The notes: generated by a model from the letters alone, not told the origin. Shown: positions 43,777-54,551, counted from the stretch's first letter. The stretch: DNA of 64,000 nt from an uncultured Hyphomicrobiales bacterium (GCA_903824185.1 CAIJVU010000074.1:62001-126000), one strand, 5' to 3'. Made by a program: numbers and translations.

Positions 43777-44627
43777 GTGCCTTTGATCCCCGTGTGACGC
43801 TTGCCCGTCCCGATCTGGCTTCAGAAACCCTGCGGGGCCAGATCACCGCCGCCCATTATGCTGCGGGCCAAACCATGCGCGTCATCACGGCCACAAGCCC
43901 CTTGTTTTCCGAACCCCGCGCCGACGGCGCCCTGCAAAGCGAAGCCTTGTTCGGGGAAAGCCTGACCATTTTGGAGCAATCGCCGGAGGGGTGGAGTTGG
44001 GGTCAATCGGATCTCGATGGCTATGTCGGCTATCTCCCGAGCGACCATTTGACGGCAGCCCTGCTGCCACCGACCCATCGGGTGACCAGTCTGCGCAGTT
44101 TTGTCTATGCCGGTCCCAGTATCAAAGGCGTGCCCATGACCGCCTTGTCCTTCGGGGCGCGGGTTCAGGTCACCGCTCAGCAAGACCAGTTCAGCCGTCT
44201 GGCCGATGGCGGCTTTGTCATCAGCACGCATCTGACCCCCCTCGACAGCGAGACGGATGATCCCGCAGGTTGGGCGGAGCTGTTTTTGCACACACCTTAT
44301 TTATGGGGCGGACGCTCAAGCCTCGGTCTTGATTGTTCGGCTCTGGTGCAACTGGCCTGGCAGGCCTGCGGGCGGCGTTGCCCGCGCGACAGCGATCAGC
44401 AGGAGCGCGCGCTCGGTGAACGGCTTCATGATCACACTCCCCTCGAACGCAATGATCTGGTGTTCTGGAAGGGCCATGTCGGGATCATGCTGGATTCCGA
44501 CACATTGCTGCATGCCAGCGGCCATCATATGACGGTGGTTCGGGAGCCATTGGAGGAAGCGCGCGCGCGGATTCTAACCAAAACCGGTCAGGACATTACG
44601 ACCCGCAAGCGGTTTCAGCCTCAATAA
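43773..44627 (+). CDS. NlpC/P60 (C40) peptidase with SH3 domains
   Basis: 284 residues. Two bacterial SH3-like domains (about 30-90 and 100-150) precede the C40 domain. Catalytic Cys is in GLDCSALVQLAW, His in GHVGIML, and the third polar residue near LLHASGHHMTV. The family cleaves gamma-D-Glu-diaminopimelate bonds in peptidoglycan fragments. No signal peptide is seen, so it may act on recycled muropeptides in the cytoplasm, like YkfC. Translationally coupled to marR; its 3' end overlaps ghrA by 7 bp on the opposite strand. Confidence 0.9.
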   Translation: MSAFDPRVTLARPDLASETLRGQITAAHYAAGQTMRVITATSPLFSEPRADGALQSEALFGESLTILEQSPEGWSWGQSDLDGYVGYLPSDHLTAALLPPTHRVTSLRSFVYAGPSIKGVPMTALSFGARVQVTAQQDQFSRLADGGFVISTHLTPLDSETDDPAGWAELFLHTPYLWGGRSSLGLDCSALVQLAWQACGRRCPRDSDQQERALGERLHDHTPLERNDLVFWKGHVGIMLDSDTLLHASGHHMTVVREPLEEARARILTKTGQDITTRKRFQPQ

Positions 44628-45565
44628 CCGCGCGCAATCTCGACCTGATGCAACAAAGCCTCGCCGCGCTCGAACCGCGCGATTTGCTCGACCACCAATT
44701 TGCCGATGGCATCGGGGGCGGACATCGCCGCATTATGCGGGGTGACGGTCACCGCGGGATGCGTCCATAAGGGGGAGGTTTCTGGCAGAGGTTCGGTTTC
44801 AAACACATCCAGAACCGCTTCCATCAGACTGCCTTCGGCCAGACAGGTCAGAATATCCGCCTCACTTTGCAAGCCACCGCGACCGGCATTGATCAAAACC
44901 GGACCGCCCAAAGCGCCGTCTTGCGCCAAACCACGCAACAGATCGGCCTTGATCAAGCCGCGTGTGTCCTGCGTGAGCGGCAATAAAACCACCAGAATAT
45001 CGGTTTGCGCCAGAAAGTCCGGCAAGCCCTCATCGCCCGCAAAACAGCGGATGGAGTCCAATTGGCGCGGGGTCCGGCTCCAGCCCGATACCTGAAAGCC
45101 CATCATCCGCAATTTGCCCAGCGCATCCTGTCCCAAAACGCCCAGACCCATCACGCCGACCCGCACATCGGATGCCGCCGGCTGGTCGCGGTCATCAAAC
45201 CATAATTTTTGCCGCTGTTGCTCTTGATAGCGCTTTTGCTGCCGCAAGGCCGACAGACAATGCAGCACGATATATTCACTCATGCGGGCGGTGAGATCGG
45301 GATCGACCACCCGCGCCACCGGCACATGCGGCAAAGCGGGATCATGCAGCAAATGATCGACCCCCGCACCCAGCGAGAAAATCGCTTTCAGATTGGGAAG
45401 ATTTTGCAAGGAGCCCGGCGGATGTTTCCAGCTCATCACATAGTGAATGTCAGCGGGATCATAGTCCTGACCCAACGCAACAATTGTCCTGTTCGGCAAC
45501 AGGCGGCGAAACCGCTCCTGCCAATGATCGACGTCCCATCCCGTGATTGCCAATAAAACCGACAT
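44621..45565 (-). CDS. ghrA: Glyoxylate/hydroxypyruvate reductase A
   Basis: 314 residues, D-2-hydroxyacid dehydrogenase family. NAD(P)-binding GVMGLGVLGQDALGKLRMMGFQVSGWSRTP, substrate Arg in LINAGRGGLQ, and catalytic His in HPAVTVTPHNAAMS. GhrA-type enzymes reduce glyoxylate and hydroxypyruvate with NADPH. The short N-terminal domain (LLAITGWDVDHWQERFRRLLP) is typical of the GhrA subgroup. The convergent 3' overlap of 7 bp with the C40 gene is odd but small. Confidence 0.88.
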   Translation of the reverse strand: MSVLLAITGWDVDHWQERFRRLLPNRTIVALGQDYDPADIHYVMSWKHPPGSLQNLPNLKAIFSLGAGVDHLLHDPALPHVPVARVVDPDLTARMSEYIVLHCLSALRQQKRYQEQQRQKLWFDDRDQPAASDVRVGVMGLGVLGQDALGKLRMMGFQVSGWSRTPRQLDSIRCFAGDEGLPDFLAQTDILVVLLPLTQDTRGLIKADLLRGLAQDGALGGPVLINAGRGGLQSEADILTCLAEGSLMEAVLDVFETEPLPETSPLWTHPAVTVTPHNAAMSAPDAIGKLVVEQIARFERGEALLHQVEIARGY

Positions 45566-45640
45566 CTTTGCCCTAGCCCCTTGATCCTTGTTGCGACCCT
45601 AAACCCTCATCGCGAGAATTCAACCCGTCCCCCTCAGGTT

Positions 45641-48127
45641 TCAGCTGCGCGCTTTCACCCGCGTGGTGGGCGCCGTATGGGCGGGGTCATCCGGCCAGAC
45701 ATGTTTGGGATAGCGCCCCTTCATCTCGGATTTAACCGCAGCCCATGAGCCTGACCAGAAACCGGGGAGATCCCGCGTGATCTGGATCGGGCGATGGGCG
45801 GGCGACAAGAGATGCAAGGTCAGGGGGATCTTTCCCCCAGCCAACGCCGGATGGTGTTTCAATCCGAATAATTCCTGCACGCGGATCGACAAAACCGGCC
45901 CGTCCTCGCCCCCGTAATCGATCGCATGGCTTTGGCCGGTCGGCGCCACAAAATGGGACGGCGCTTGGCTGTCGAGTGCGCGTTTTTGCGCGTGATCGAG
46001 CCTGTTGTGCAAAGCCTGTTCGAGCTGATCGGATGAGATGTCAGACAAAGCGGTCACCCCGTCCAGATAAGGTTGCAGCCACGCCATGTGATCGTGCAGC
46101 AAGCCTTCTTCAGAACAATCCGGCCATGCTGCATCGATGCTGCGCAAAAATTCCACCCGCGCGCACCAGAAATGCAAGGCCTTTGTCCAGGGCAGACAGG
46201 CCAGTCCCAAAGCAGCAATGCCCTCGGCCAGAACGCGCGGCCCGTCGCTGTTGCGCGCAATCGGCAACATCCGTTCGGACAGGGTGATCGCCCCCAACTG
46301 CCGCTTTTCGCGGTTGCGCAAGGCGCGCGCCTGCCGGTCAAATGTCAGGCTTTGCTGCGCGCTGATCTGCAAAAGCGGATGATGTTCAACCTCGGCAAGC
46401 GTGATCGGGGCCGCCGCGACAATGCGGGCGGATTGGGCCTTGCCGATGATATCCGCAACAACAAGCCACGCCTGTCCCGCCAGAGCCGAGGTGTCGGGCA
46501 GCTGGGCCGCCCGACCATTGGCGAGCAAAAACTGGCCTTTGACCGATCGCGCCTTGGCTACACGATCCGGAAAGGCAAAGGCCAATAACCCCCCCAAAGA
46601 CAAAGCCGTTTCTTGGGATGCTGCGGATTGCTGCGCCTTTTGTGCGGACTTTGCCCATTCAGACGCCATGCGCCGAATGGTTTTGGCCCGCGGAGACGCC
46701 TCCCGCTTGGCCCGCTCGAAGCGATGGCTCAAATCCGCATCATCCCCGCCAAAACCGCGTTCCGACAGCAAAGCAGCCAGCAAAGCCGCCTCTTCGGCCT
46801 GATCGCTGGCGGCCGCCCGCATGATCATGGCGGCCAGACGGGGGGACAGGCCAAAGGAGCGGATGGCTGTGCCCAAATCCGTCATCCGGCCTTGGTTGTC
46901 AAAAGCCCCCAAGGCTTTGAGCATGGACACCGCCTCTTTCAAAGCGGGTTCGGGCGGGGGATCCAGAAACGCCAGACGGCGCGGATCCAATTCCCCCCAT
47001 GCCGCACAATCGAGCACGAAGGAGGACAAATCGCTGGTCAGAATTTCTGGTTTTTGAAAGGGCTCAAGCGCGCCATCGGCTGCTTCGGCCCAGAGCCGAT
47101 AGGCAATCCCTGCCGCCACACGACCGGCGCGACCTCGTCTTTGATCGGCACTGGCGCGCGACACGCGCACCGTTTCCAACCGCGTCAAACCGAGATCGGG
47201 CTCATAACGCGGGACGCGTGCCAAACCGCTGTCAATGACAATGCGCACATCCTCGATGGTCAGCGAAGTTTCGGCAATGGCGGTGGCCAGCACGATTTTG
47301 CGCCGCCCTTGCGGACAGGGCTTGATGGCAAGATCCTGCGCTTTGGGATCCATGACCCCGTAAAGCGGGGCTATCAATAAGGTGTCGTCTTTTACCCATC
47401 CGCTCAGACGCTCTGCCATGCGCAGGATTTCGGCCTGACCGGGCAGAAACACCAAAATCGACCCTGTTTCTGTCTGCACCGCCTCGCTGATGGCGGCAAA
47501 AACCGCCTCTTCCACCGGCTGGTGCGGATCGCGCGGGCGATAGCGGGTCTCGACCGGATAAGATCGCCCTTGGCTCTCGATCACTGTGGCGTCCTGCCCT
47601 TTGACATCTTGCAACAGACCGGCAACCCGCGCCCCGTCAAGCGTTGCCGACATCACAAGGATCCGCAAAGCGGGATTGAAATGACGCTGGGCCTCCAGCG
47701 CCAAAGCAAGCCCCAAATCCGCATCGAGCGAGCGTTCATGGAATTCGTCAAACACAATAGCAGCCACATCCGCCAATTCCGGATCATCCAGAATCATGCG
47801 GGTGAAAATGCCTTCCGTGATCACTTCAAGGCGGGTTTTGGGCCCGATCCGGCTTTCGAGCCGCACCCGTAACCCGACCACATCGCCCAAACCACCCCCC
47901 GTCTGGTCAGCAAGGCGTTGGGCCGCGGCACGGGCAGCCAAGCGGCGCGGCTCCAGAACCAAAATCCGCTTTCCCGCGCGCCATGGGGCCTCCAACATGG
48001 CCAAAGGCACGCGGGTTGTTTTCCCAGCGCCTGGCGGAGCGACCAAAACCGCACAATTTTGCGTCTCCAATGTCTGCAACAAAGGATCCAGCACATCATC
48101 AATCGGCAAGGGGTCGGAAAAACGCAT
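45641..48127 (-). CDS. hrpB: ATP-dependent helicase HrpB
   Basis: 828 residues from ATG 48127, close to the usual size. DEAH/RHA helicase: motif I APPGAGKTTRVPLAML, motif II VFDEFHERSLDADLGL (DEFH), motif III VMSATLDGA, motif VI QRRGRAGRVAAG. The C-terminal HrpB domain ends with the GFWSGSWAAVKSEMKGRYPKHVWPDDP block diagnostic of HrpB. Role: RNA or DNA unwinding of unclear target. It is divergent from mutS. Confidence 0.94.
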   Translation of the reverse strand: MRFSDPLPIDDVLDPLLQTLETQNCAVLVAPPGAGKTTRVPLAMLEAPWRAGKRILVLEPRRLAARAAAQRLADQTGGGLGDVVGLRVRLESRIGPKTRLEVITEGIFTRMILDDPELADVAAIVFDEFHERSLDADLGLALALEAQRHFNPALRILVMSATLDGARVAGLLQDVKGQDATVIESQGRSYPVETRYRPRDPHQPVEEAVFAAISEAVQTETGSILVFLPGQAEILRMAERLSGWVKDDTLLIAPLYGVMDPKAQDLAIKPCPQGRRKIVLATAIAETSLTIEDVRIVIDSGLARVPRYEPDLGLTRLETVRVSRASADQRRGRAGRVAAGIAYRLWAEAADGALEPFQKPEILTSDLSSFVLDCAAWGELDPRRLAFLDPPPEPALKEAVSMLKALGAFDNQGRMTDLGTAIRSFGLSPRLAAMIMRAAASDQAEEAALLAALLSERGFGGDDADLSHRFERAKREASPRAKTIRRMASEWAKSAQKAQQSAASQETALSLGGLLAFAFPDRVAKARSVKGQFLLANGRAAQLPDTSALAGQAWLVVADIIGKAQSARIVAAAPITLAEVEHHPLLQISAQQSLTFDRQARALRNREKRQLGAITLSERMLPIARNSDGPRVLAEGIAALGLACLPWTKALHFWCARVEFLRSIDAAWPDCSEEGLLHDHMAWLQPYLDGVTALSDISSDQLEQALHNRLDHAQKRALDSQAPSHFVAPTGQSHAIDYGGEDGPVLSIRVQELFGLKHHPALAGGKIPLTLHLLSPAHRPIQITRDLPGFWSGSWAAVKSEMKGRYPKHVWPDDPAHTAPTTRVKARS

Positions 48128-48298
48128 GACCTGTCTATAGCCAGTGTCCGCCCAAATTTGAATGGCGAAGATCAGCCGTCCAAGGCTCGGGCCATGACAG
48201 CGCGTGTTTTGACGCAAAAACCAATTTATCCTGTGAGAAGCCTTTTTTAACCCGACTTTGACCGTGAAAGCAGGGCTCAGCTTTGCTAGATCAAAGGC

Positions 48299-50998
48299 AT
48301 GATCGAAAAATTGCCCCTGTCAGAGCCAAGCCCTGTTGCCCATCCGGTCACGCCGATGATGGCGCAATATATTGAAATCAAGGCGGCCAATCCGGGTTCC
48401 CTGTTGTTTTACCGGATGGGGGATTTTTACGAGCTGTTTTTCCACGATGCCGAAATAGCGTCCCGCACGCTTGGCATTGTTTTGACCAAACGCGGCAAGC
48501 ATCAAGGCGATGATATTCCGATGTGCGGCGTTCCGGTGGAACGGGCCGATGATTATTTGCAACGATTGATTGCCGCCGGACATCGCGTGGCGGTCTGCGA
48601 GCAAACGGAAGATCCGGCGGAAGCGAAAAAGCGCGGGGCCAAATCGGTGGTGCGCCGCGATGTGGTCCGGCTGGTGACGCCCGGCACGCTGACAGAAGAG
48701 ACCCTGCTTGATCCGGGCTCGGCCAATTGGCTGGCGGCCATTGCCCGCATCCGCCGCCCAGATGGCGGATGGCTCTATGGCTTTGCCGCCTGCGATATTT
48801 CCACGGGCCGTTTTGTCACCCGCGAGGTGGATGAATTGGCCTTGGGGGCCGAGATCGCCCGCTATATGCCACGCGAATTATTGCTGCCCGATAGCCTGCT
48901 GGATGAAAAAGAGCTGCAACCGCTCTGGCGCGAAACCGGTGCCTCGCTGACCCCGCTTGCCAAAGACGGGTTTGATTTTGCGTCCTCCGAAAAACGGCTG
49001 ATGACCTATTTCGGGGTCAGCACGCTGGCAGGATTCGGGACTTTGGGTCGTTGCGAAATCATCGCCGCCGCCACCGTCTTGCTCTATGTCGAACGCACCC
49101 AATTGGGGGCGCGTCCGCCTTTGTCGCCCCCGCAATCGGATTCGAGTGCTGGCGGCATGCGGCTCGATGCCGCGACCCGCGCCAATCTCGAACTGACCCG
49201 CACGCTGTCGGGCGACAAGCAGGGCAGTCTTCTGGCCATCATCGACCGCACCATCACACCCGGCGGCGCGCGCTTATTGGCCGAACGCCTGTCGGGTCCG
49301 CTGACCGACCCAGAGATCATCACCGAGCGATTGGACAGCATCACCTGTCTGATCACCCATCCCGATCTGCGCCATACCATCCGCAGCCATTTGAAAGGCG
49401 CGCCCGATCTGGCGCGGGCTTTGTCAAGGCTCGCTATGGGACGGGGGGGGCCGCGTGATCTCGCAGCCTTGCGCGATGGTTTGGCCGCCATGGCGTCGAT
49501 TGCCCGCGTGCTTGATCCCGATCCCTCGCTGCCCAGTGAAATGGCCCTTGCCTGTCGGCACCTGCAACAGATCGATCCGCAGCTTCAGATGAAACTGGAC
49601 GAGGCGCTGTCGGACAGTCTGCCGCTCAAAGCCCGTGATGGCGGTTTCATCAAGGCGCATTATCTGCCCGAACTCGACGAGACCCGTGCCTTACGCGACG
49701 AAAGCCGACAGGTGATTGCCGGTTTGCAGGCCCAGTATGCGGAACTGACGGGCGCGCGCACCTTGCGCATCAAACACAATAATTTTCTCGGCTATTTTGT
49801 CGAAGTGCCGCAAGCGGTCGGGGAAGAACTGGTCAAGCCGCCGCATCAGGCTTTGTTTGTCCACCGCCAGACCATGCAAGGTGCCATGCGCTTTTCAACC
49901 ACCGAATTGGGGGAGCTGGAAAGCAAGATCGCCTCTGCCGCCGATCGGGCTTTGGCGCTTGAACTGTCGCTGTTTGAATCTTTGTCTCTTCTCGTTCTGC
50001 AGCATGAGAGTGTACTCAAACAAGCCGCCGATGCCTTGGCTGTTTTGGATGTGGCTTCGGCTTTGGCGGAGCGGGCGGAGGAGGGGCGATGGACCCGGCC
50101 CAAAATCGATACCTCTCTTGCCTTTGATATCAAAGGCGGACGCCATCCGGTGGTTGAAGCGGCGCTCAAACGCGACGGCCATGCCTTTGTCGCCAACGAT
50201 ACCCATCTCAGTCTGGATGACGGCCATCAGACCGGTTGCATCGCCTTGATGACCGGCCCGAATATGGCGGGGAAATCCACCTTCCTGCGGCAAAATGCCC
50301 TGCTGGCCATTCTGGCGCAAATGGGCAGTTTTGTGCCCGCCGATGAAGCGCATCTCGGGTTGATCGACCGGCTGTTCTCGCGCGTTGGGGCCGCCGATGA
50401 TCTGGCGCGCGGCCGCTCGACCTTCATGGTCGAGATGATCGAAACCGCCACCATTTTGCATCAGGCCACCGAACGGTCTTTGGTGATCTTGGATGAAATC
50501 GGGCGCGGCACCGCAACCTATGACGGTTTGTCGATTGCCTGGGCGACAATCGAGCATTTGCATGAAAGCAATCGCTGCCGCGGCTTATTCGCCACGCATT
50601 TTCATGAACTGACCGCTCTGGCACAAAAACTCACCCGCTTGCGCTTGCTGACCTTGCGCGTCGCCGACCACAAAGGCGAGGTGGTGTTTTTGCATGAGGT
50701 CATCGCGGGAACCGCTGATCGCAGCTACGGCATTCAAGTGGCGCGGCTGGCCGGATTGCCACAACCGGTGATCGAACGGGCGCGGCTGATTTTGGAAGAA
50801 CTCGAAGCGCAAGACCGCCGCAATCCGGTTGAGAAAATGGTCGATGATCTGCCGCTGTTTTCCATCCAGACACCTGTTGCGCCAGCGGCTGCCCCCAGTC
50901 ACGATGTCTTGCGTGAGACCCTTTCCAGCATCGATCCCGATCAAATGACGCCGCGCGAGGCGATGGATGCGCTTTACAAACTCAAATCCATGTCCTGA
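48299..50998 (+). CDS. mutS: DNA mismatch repair protein MutS
   Basis: 899 residues. The mismatch-sensing F-x-E motif appears as [16 protein letters not shown] at the N-terminus, followed by connector, lever and clamp domains, and the ATPase with [17 protein letters not shown], the [18 protein letters not shown] Walker B region and a [11 protein letters not shown] motif. It recognises mismatches and recruits MutL. No good ribosome site precedes ATG 48299, so the exact start is less sure. A weak terminator follows. Confidence 0.96.
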   Translation: MIEKLPLSEPSPVAHPVTPMMAQYIEIKAANPGSLLFYRMGDFYELFFHDAEIASRTLGIVLTKRGKHQGDDIPMCGVPVERADDYLQRLIAAGHRVAVCEQTEDPAEAKKRGAKSVVRRDVVRLVTPGTLTEETLLDPGSANWLAAIARIRRPDGGWLYGFAACDISTGRFVTREVDELALGAEIARYMPRELLLPDSLLDEKELQPLWRETGASLTPLAKDGFDFASSEKRLMTYFGVSTLAGFGTLGRCEIIAAATVLLYVERTQLGARPPLSPPQSDSSAGGMRLDAATRANLELTRTLSGDKQGSLLAIIDRTITPGGARLLAERLSGPLTDPEIITERLDSITCLITHPDLRHTIRSHLKGAPDLARALSRLAMGRGGPRDLAALRDGLAAMASIARVLDPDPSLPSEMALACRHLQQIDPQLQMKLDEALSDSLPLKARDGGFIKAHYLPELDETRALRDESRQVIAGLQAQYAELTGARTLRIKHNNFLGYFVEVPQAVGEELVKPPHQALFVHRQTMQGAMRFSTTELGELESKIASAADRALALELSLFESLSLLVLQHESVLKQAADALAVLDVASALAERAEEGRWTRPKIDTSLAFDIKGGRHPVVEAALKRDGHAFVANDTHLSLDDGHQTGCIALMTGPNMAGKSTFLRQNALLAILAQMGSFVPADEAHLGLIDRLFSRVGAADDLARGRSTFMVEMIETATILHQATERSLVILDEIGRGTATYDGLSIAWATIEHLHESNRCRGLFATHFHELTALAQKLTRLRLLTLRVADHKGEVVFLHEVIAGTADRSYGIQVARLAGLPQPVIERARLILEELEAQDRRNPVEKMVDDLPLFSIQTPVAPAAAPSHDVLRETLSSIDPDQMTPREAMDALYKLKSMS

Positions 50999-51028
50999 AA
51001 CACCCTGTCGCTTTTCACAGGGGTGTTT
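50998..51028 (+). terminator. Probable terminator after mutS
   Basis: AAACACCCTGT and ACAGGGGTGTTT pair with a single bulged G around an 8-nt loop, starting at the last base of the mutS stop codon. Only three T follow within the arm, so efficiency is doubtful. Confidence 0.5.
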
Positions 51029-51076
51029 CTGATCAAGCCTGTTATTTTGGGTGTTTTGAGATGATCAGGCACGCCC

Positions 51077-52609
51077 ATGACAGCACGTGTAAGCACCGTT
51101 GCCTTTTCCGGCATTGATGCGCAAAAAGTCGATGTTCAAGTCCAGATTGCACCGGGACGCATTATTTTCATGATTGTCGGTCTGGCCGACAAGGCGGTGG
51201 CCGAATCCCGCGAACGGGTGCGTGCGGCTTTGACCGCATCGGGTCTTGCCCTGCCGCTCAAACGGATCACCGTCAATCTGGCCCCTGCGAATTTACCGAA
51301 AGAAGGGAGCCATTATGATTTGCCGATCGCGCTCGCCATTATGGCGGCGATTGGCGCTATTCCCTCCGATGCTTTGAATGCTTTTATGGTCATGGGAGAA
51401 CTGGCGCTGGACGGATCGATCACCTCCGTGGCCGGTGTTTTGCCCGCAGCCATCGCCGCCAACCAGCATCATCTCGGTTTGATCTGTCCCGAGGCCTGCG
51501 GGCCGGAAGCCGCTTGGGCGTCCAGTGATCTGCCGATTCTCGCCCCGGCCTCTTTGCTGCAACTGGCCAATCATTTCAAAGGCACGCAAGTGATGCGAAG
51601 ACCCGAACCCGCCATCCGGCATGAGGGATCGAGCCTGCCCGATCTCGCCGATGTCAAAGGACAAGACACGGCCAGACGGGCTTTGGAAATTGCCGCAGCG
51701 GGTGGCCATAATCTTTTGCTCAATGGTCCGCCGGGGGCGGGCAAAAGCATGTTGGCGGCCCGATTGCCCTCCATTCTGCCGCCCTTGCTGCCGCATGAAT
51801 TATTGGAAGTGTCGATGATCCATTCGGTGGCAGGTCTGCTGGCCAATGGCGCGCTGACCCCCCACCGTCCGTTTCGCGCGCCCCATCATTCCGCCTCCAT
51901 GCCCGCTTTGGTCGGAGGCGGCTTGCATGCAAGACCGGGGGAAGCCTCTTTGGCGCATCACGGCGTGTTGTTTCTGGATGAATTGGCCGAATTTCAACCG
52001 CAAGTGCTTGATAGTCTACGCCAGCCCTTGGAAAGCGGCGAAATCATCATCGCCCGCGCCAATCACCGCATCGCCTATCCCGCACGGTTTCAATTGATCG
52101 CGGCCATGAATCCCTGTCGCTGCGGCAGGGCCTTGGAAGCCGGTTATGCCTGCAAACGCGCTCCCAATGACAAATGCATGGCGCAATATCAAGCGCGTTT
52201 ATCGGGGCCGTTTCTCGACCGCATGGATCTCAGGCTCGACGTGCCTGCGGTGCGGGCCAGCGATTTGCTGACCCATCAGCCCAGTGAATCCTCGCACAAT
52301 GTGGCCAAGCGTGTTTCCTCCGCAAGGCAACGGCAAAAACAACGCTTTGACCAGCTTGGTCATCCAAAGCTGACGACCAATGCCCAATGTCCGACCGCCT
52401 TGATTACCGATATCATCCACGCGGATCAGGCAGGATTGTCTTTGTTAAGCCAAGCGGCCGCCCAAAAACATCTGACGGCCCGCAGCTATCACCGCTTGTT
52501 GAAAGTAGCGCGCACCATTGCCGATCTCGATGACAGTGAAACCGTAAGCCGCCCGCATATCGCCGAGGCCCTGTCTTACCGGTCTGACAGTCTCGGTGGC
52601 GCGGAATGA
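51077..52609 (+). CDS. comM: YifB/ComM-family Mg-chelatase-like AAA+ ATPase
   Basis: 510 residues. N-terminal Lon-protease-like ChlI domain (VQIAPGRIIFMIVGLADKAVAESRERVRAAL), AAA+ core with Walker A LLNGPPGAGKSMLAARL, Walker B GVLFLDELAEF, and the four-Cys region NPCRCGRALEAGYACKRAPNDKC. In naturally competent bacteria ComM is a branch-migration helicase in recombination of taken-up DNA. Its role in alphaproteobacteria is less clear. It lies 78 bp after mutS. Confidence 0.9.
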   Translation: MTARVSTVAFSGIDAQKVDVQVQIAPGRIIFMIVGLADKAVAESRERVRAALTASGLALPLKRITVNLAPANLPKEGSHYDLPIALAIMAAIGAIPSDALNAFMVMGELALDGSITSVAGVLPAAIAANQHHLGLICPEACGPEAAWASSDLPILAPASLLQLANHFKGTQVMRRPEPAIRHEGSSLPDLADVKGQDTARRALEIAAAGGHNLLLNGPPGAGKSMLAARLPSILPPLLPHELLEVSMIHSVAGLLANGALTPHRPFRAPHHSASMPALVGGGLHARPGEASLAHHGVLFLDELAEFQPQVLDSLRQPLESGEIIIARANHRIAYPARFQLIAAMNPCRCGRALEAGYACKRAPNDKCMAQYQARLSGPFLDRMDLRLDVPAVRASDLLTHQPSESSHNVAKRVSSARQRQKQRFDQLGHPKLTTNAQCPTALITDIIHADQAGLSLLSQAAAQKHLTARSYHRLLKVARTIADLDDSETVSRPHIAEALSYRSDSLGGAE

Positions 52610-52719
52610 CCCGCTCTAAGCCAAGGCTGGCAAGACCAAAACGATGTCACGAAATTTTCATGCAGCTTTGCTAGTTCTGTCATGATACGCATGAGTCGTG
52701 CGTCAAGGAGACCGCCACA

Positions 52720-53634
52720 ATGGCTGCACCCGCTTTTTTACAAGACGCGTTCAAACCCGGTTTTGCCAAAGACCTGTTCTTCAAAATGCTGCCCAAAAAA
52801 GTCGAGTCCGAGTTGTTGGGTAAATCCGGCTCGCTTGAGGTTCGCTTGGCACGGTCTCCCAAAGATATCAAACGCGCGCAAAAACTGCGCTATCGCGTTT
52901 TTTTCAACGAAATGTCGGCCATTCCGGATTTTGCCAGCCGTTTGAAACGGCGCGACATGGATCCCTTTGATGCCATTTGCGATCATCTTCTGGTGATCGA
53001 TACCGCAGCACCTGCCAAAAAGAAGGCGGGCTTGCCAAGCCTGCCGCACAAGCCGCGGGTGGTGGGTACCTATCGTTTGCTGCGCCAAGACATTGCCGAA
53101 CAACATGGCGGTTTTTATTCCGCGCAGGAATTTGATCTGGTCCCCTTGCTGGAACGCCATAAAGGCATGCGCTTTCTGGAACTGGGCCGCTCTTGCGTCG
53201 AGCCCGCTTATCGCGACAAGCGCACGGTTGAATTATTGTGGCACGGCATCTGGGCCTATGTCCGCAAGCATAAAATCGATGCCATGTTCGGTTGCGCCAG
53301 TTTTGCCGGAACCGATCCCGACAAGCTGGCTTTGCCTTTAAGCTTTTTGCACCATCATGCCCAAGCGAAACCCGAATGGTTGGCGCATGCGCAAAAATCG
53401 CGCGCAGTTTCCCTGAACCGTCTGCCGCTCGAGCAGGTTGAGTTGAAAGCCGCCATGCATGAAATGCCGCCTTTGATCAAAGGCTATATGCGGGTCGGGG
53501 CGCGCTTTGGCGCCGATGCTGTCATTGATCATCAATTCGGCACGATCGACGTTTTGGTGATGTTGCCGGTCTCTGACATTCATCCCAAATATCTCGGCTA
53601 TTTCGGCAGTGACGGCCACCGCTACGCAGCCTGA
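52720..53634 (+). CDS. olsB: Ornithine lipid synthesis N-acyltransferase OlsB
   Basis: 304 residues from ATG 52720, with AAGGAG 9 nt upstream. GNAT-fold acyltransferase: RYRVFFNEM, the DAICDHLLVID segment, VVGTYRLLRQDIAEQHGGFYSAQEFD, and LELGRSCVEPAYRDKRTVELLWHGIWAYVRKHKID with the FGCASFAGTDP block. It transfers a 3-hydroxyacyl group from acyl-ACP to ornithine, the first step to phosphate-free ornithine lipids. The usual partner olsA is not in this window next to it. It is convergent with the epimerase gene. Confidence 0.87.
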   Translation: MAAPAFLQDAFKPGFAKDLFFKMLPKKVESELLGKSGSLEVRLARSPKDIKRAQKLRYRVFFNEMSAIPDFASRLKRRDMDPFDAICDHLLVIDTAAPAKKKAGLPSLPHKPRVVGTYRLLRQDIAEQHGGFYSAQEFDLVPLLERHKGMRFLELGRSCVEPAYRDKRTVELLWHGIWAYVRKHKIDAMFGCASFAGTDPDKLALPLSFLHHHAQAKPEWLAHAQKSRAVSLNRLPLEQVELKAAMHEMPPLIKGYMRVGARFGADAVIDHQFGTIDVLVMLPVSDIHPKYLGYFGSDGHRYAA

Positions 53635-53649
53635 AAAGGGTCGGGGGTC

Positions 53650-54516
53650 TTAGCGACCCTCCCCCGCCGCATACAGCGCATCAATCCCCTGCCGATAGGT
53701 CGGATAGGCCAGAGTAACGCCAAGCGCCTCTTTGATGAGCGCGTTTGAAACGCGTTTGTTTTCGCCATAAAAACTCAAAGCCATCGGCGATAAATTGGCC
53801 TTCTCAAACGGCATTTCAGGGGGTAACGGATATCCGCTTTTTTGCGCAGCATAGGCCACCACATCTTGCGGCGGCGAGGGCTCGTCATCGCTCACATTAT
53901 AGATGGCTTGGGCGTGCGGTTTCTGCAAAGACGCCTTGAGCACCGCAGCAATGTCTTCGACATGGATCCGGTTGAACACCTGACCCTCTTTGATGACACG
54001 TTTGGCGGTTCCTTGTTGCAGATTGACCAAGGCATTCTGGCCCGGTCCGTAAATGCCCGCGAGCCGGAACACATGCACCGGCAATCCGGTCTGTTGCCCA
54101 AAATCAAGCCAGGCCTGCTCTGCCTCAACGCGGCGTTTCGACCGCTCGCTGTGCGGATAAAGCGGCGTGCGCTCATCGACCCATTTGCCCTGATGATCGC
54201 CATACACACCGACCGTTGAAAGATAGCCAAGCCAACGCAGATTTTGATTCTGGGCGAGCAAATCCGAAAAGGCATCCAAGACAGGATCACCGCGTTCATC
54301 GGGCGGCACCGACACCAAAACAGCCTCGGCCTCCATCACCGCCTGATGCAAAACCGGATCGGCATCCACCCCGTCAAACCGCAAGAGCTTAACCAAACCT
54401 GATTGTTTGGAATGGGGTTTACGGCTTGTCCCGAAAAAAGTGGTGAAGTCATCTTGAACCGCCTCGACAAAGACGCGCGCGGTATAACCGTAACCAAATA
54501 TCAAAAGCGACGACAT
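53650..54516 (-). CDS. NAD-dependent epimerase/dehydratase-like protein
   Basis: 288 residues from ATG 54516, with GGAGGG upstream; a longer reading to 54579 overlaps queG. Extended-SDR/YeeZ-like fold: N-terminal LLIFGYGYTARVFVEAV with an atypical glycine motif, the YLSTVGVYGDHQGKWVDE segment, and RLAGIYGPGQNAL. The YxxxK catalytic motif is not obvious, so catalysis is uncertain. Third gene of the fzlA-queG operon, 35 bp after queG. Confidence 0.82.
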   Translation of the reverse strand: MSSLLIFGYGYTARVFVEAVQDDFTTFFGTSRKPHSKQSGLVKLLRFDGVDADPVLHQAVMEAEAVLVSVPPDERGDPVLDAFSDLLAQNQNLRWLGYLSTVGVYGDHQGKWVDERTPLYPHSERSKRRVEAEQAWLDFGQQTGLPVHVFRLAGIYGPGQNALVNLQQGTAKRVIKEGQVFNRIHVEDIAAVLKASLQKPHAQAIYNVSDDEPSPPQDVVAYAAQKSGYPLPPEMPFEKANLSPMALSFYGENKRVSNALIKEALGVTLAYPTYRQGIDALYAAGEGR

Positions 54517-54551
54517 GATCCCCTCCGCCGAAGTCATGCCCTGATGGGCTG

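Noticed and set aside
53637-53660. Hairpin AGGGTCG/CGACCCT between olsB and the epimerase gene as a terminator
   Set aside because: The loop is 10 nt and is followed by C-rich sequence, not T; it may matter little.
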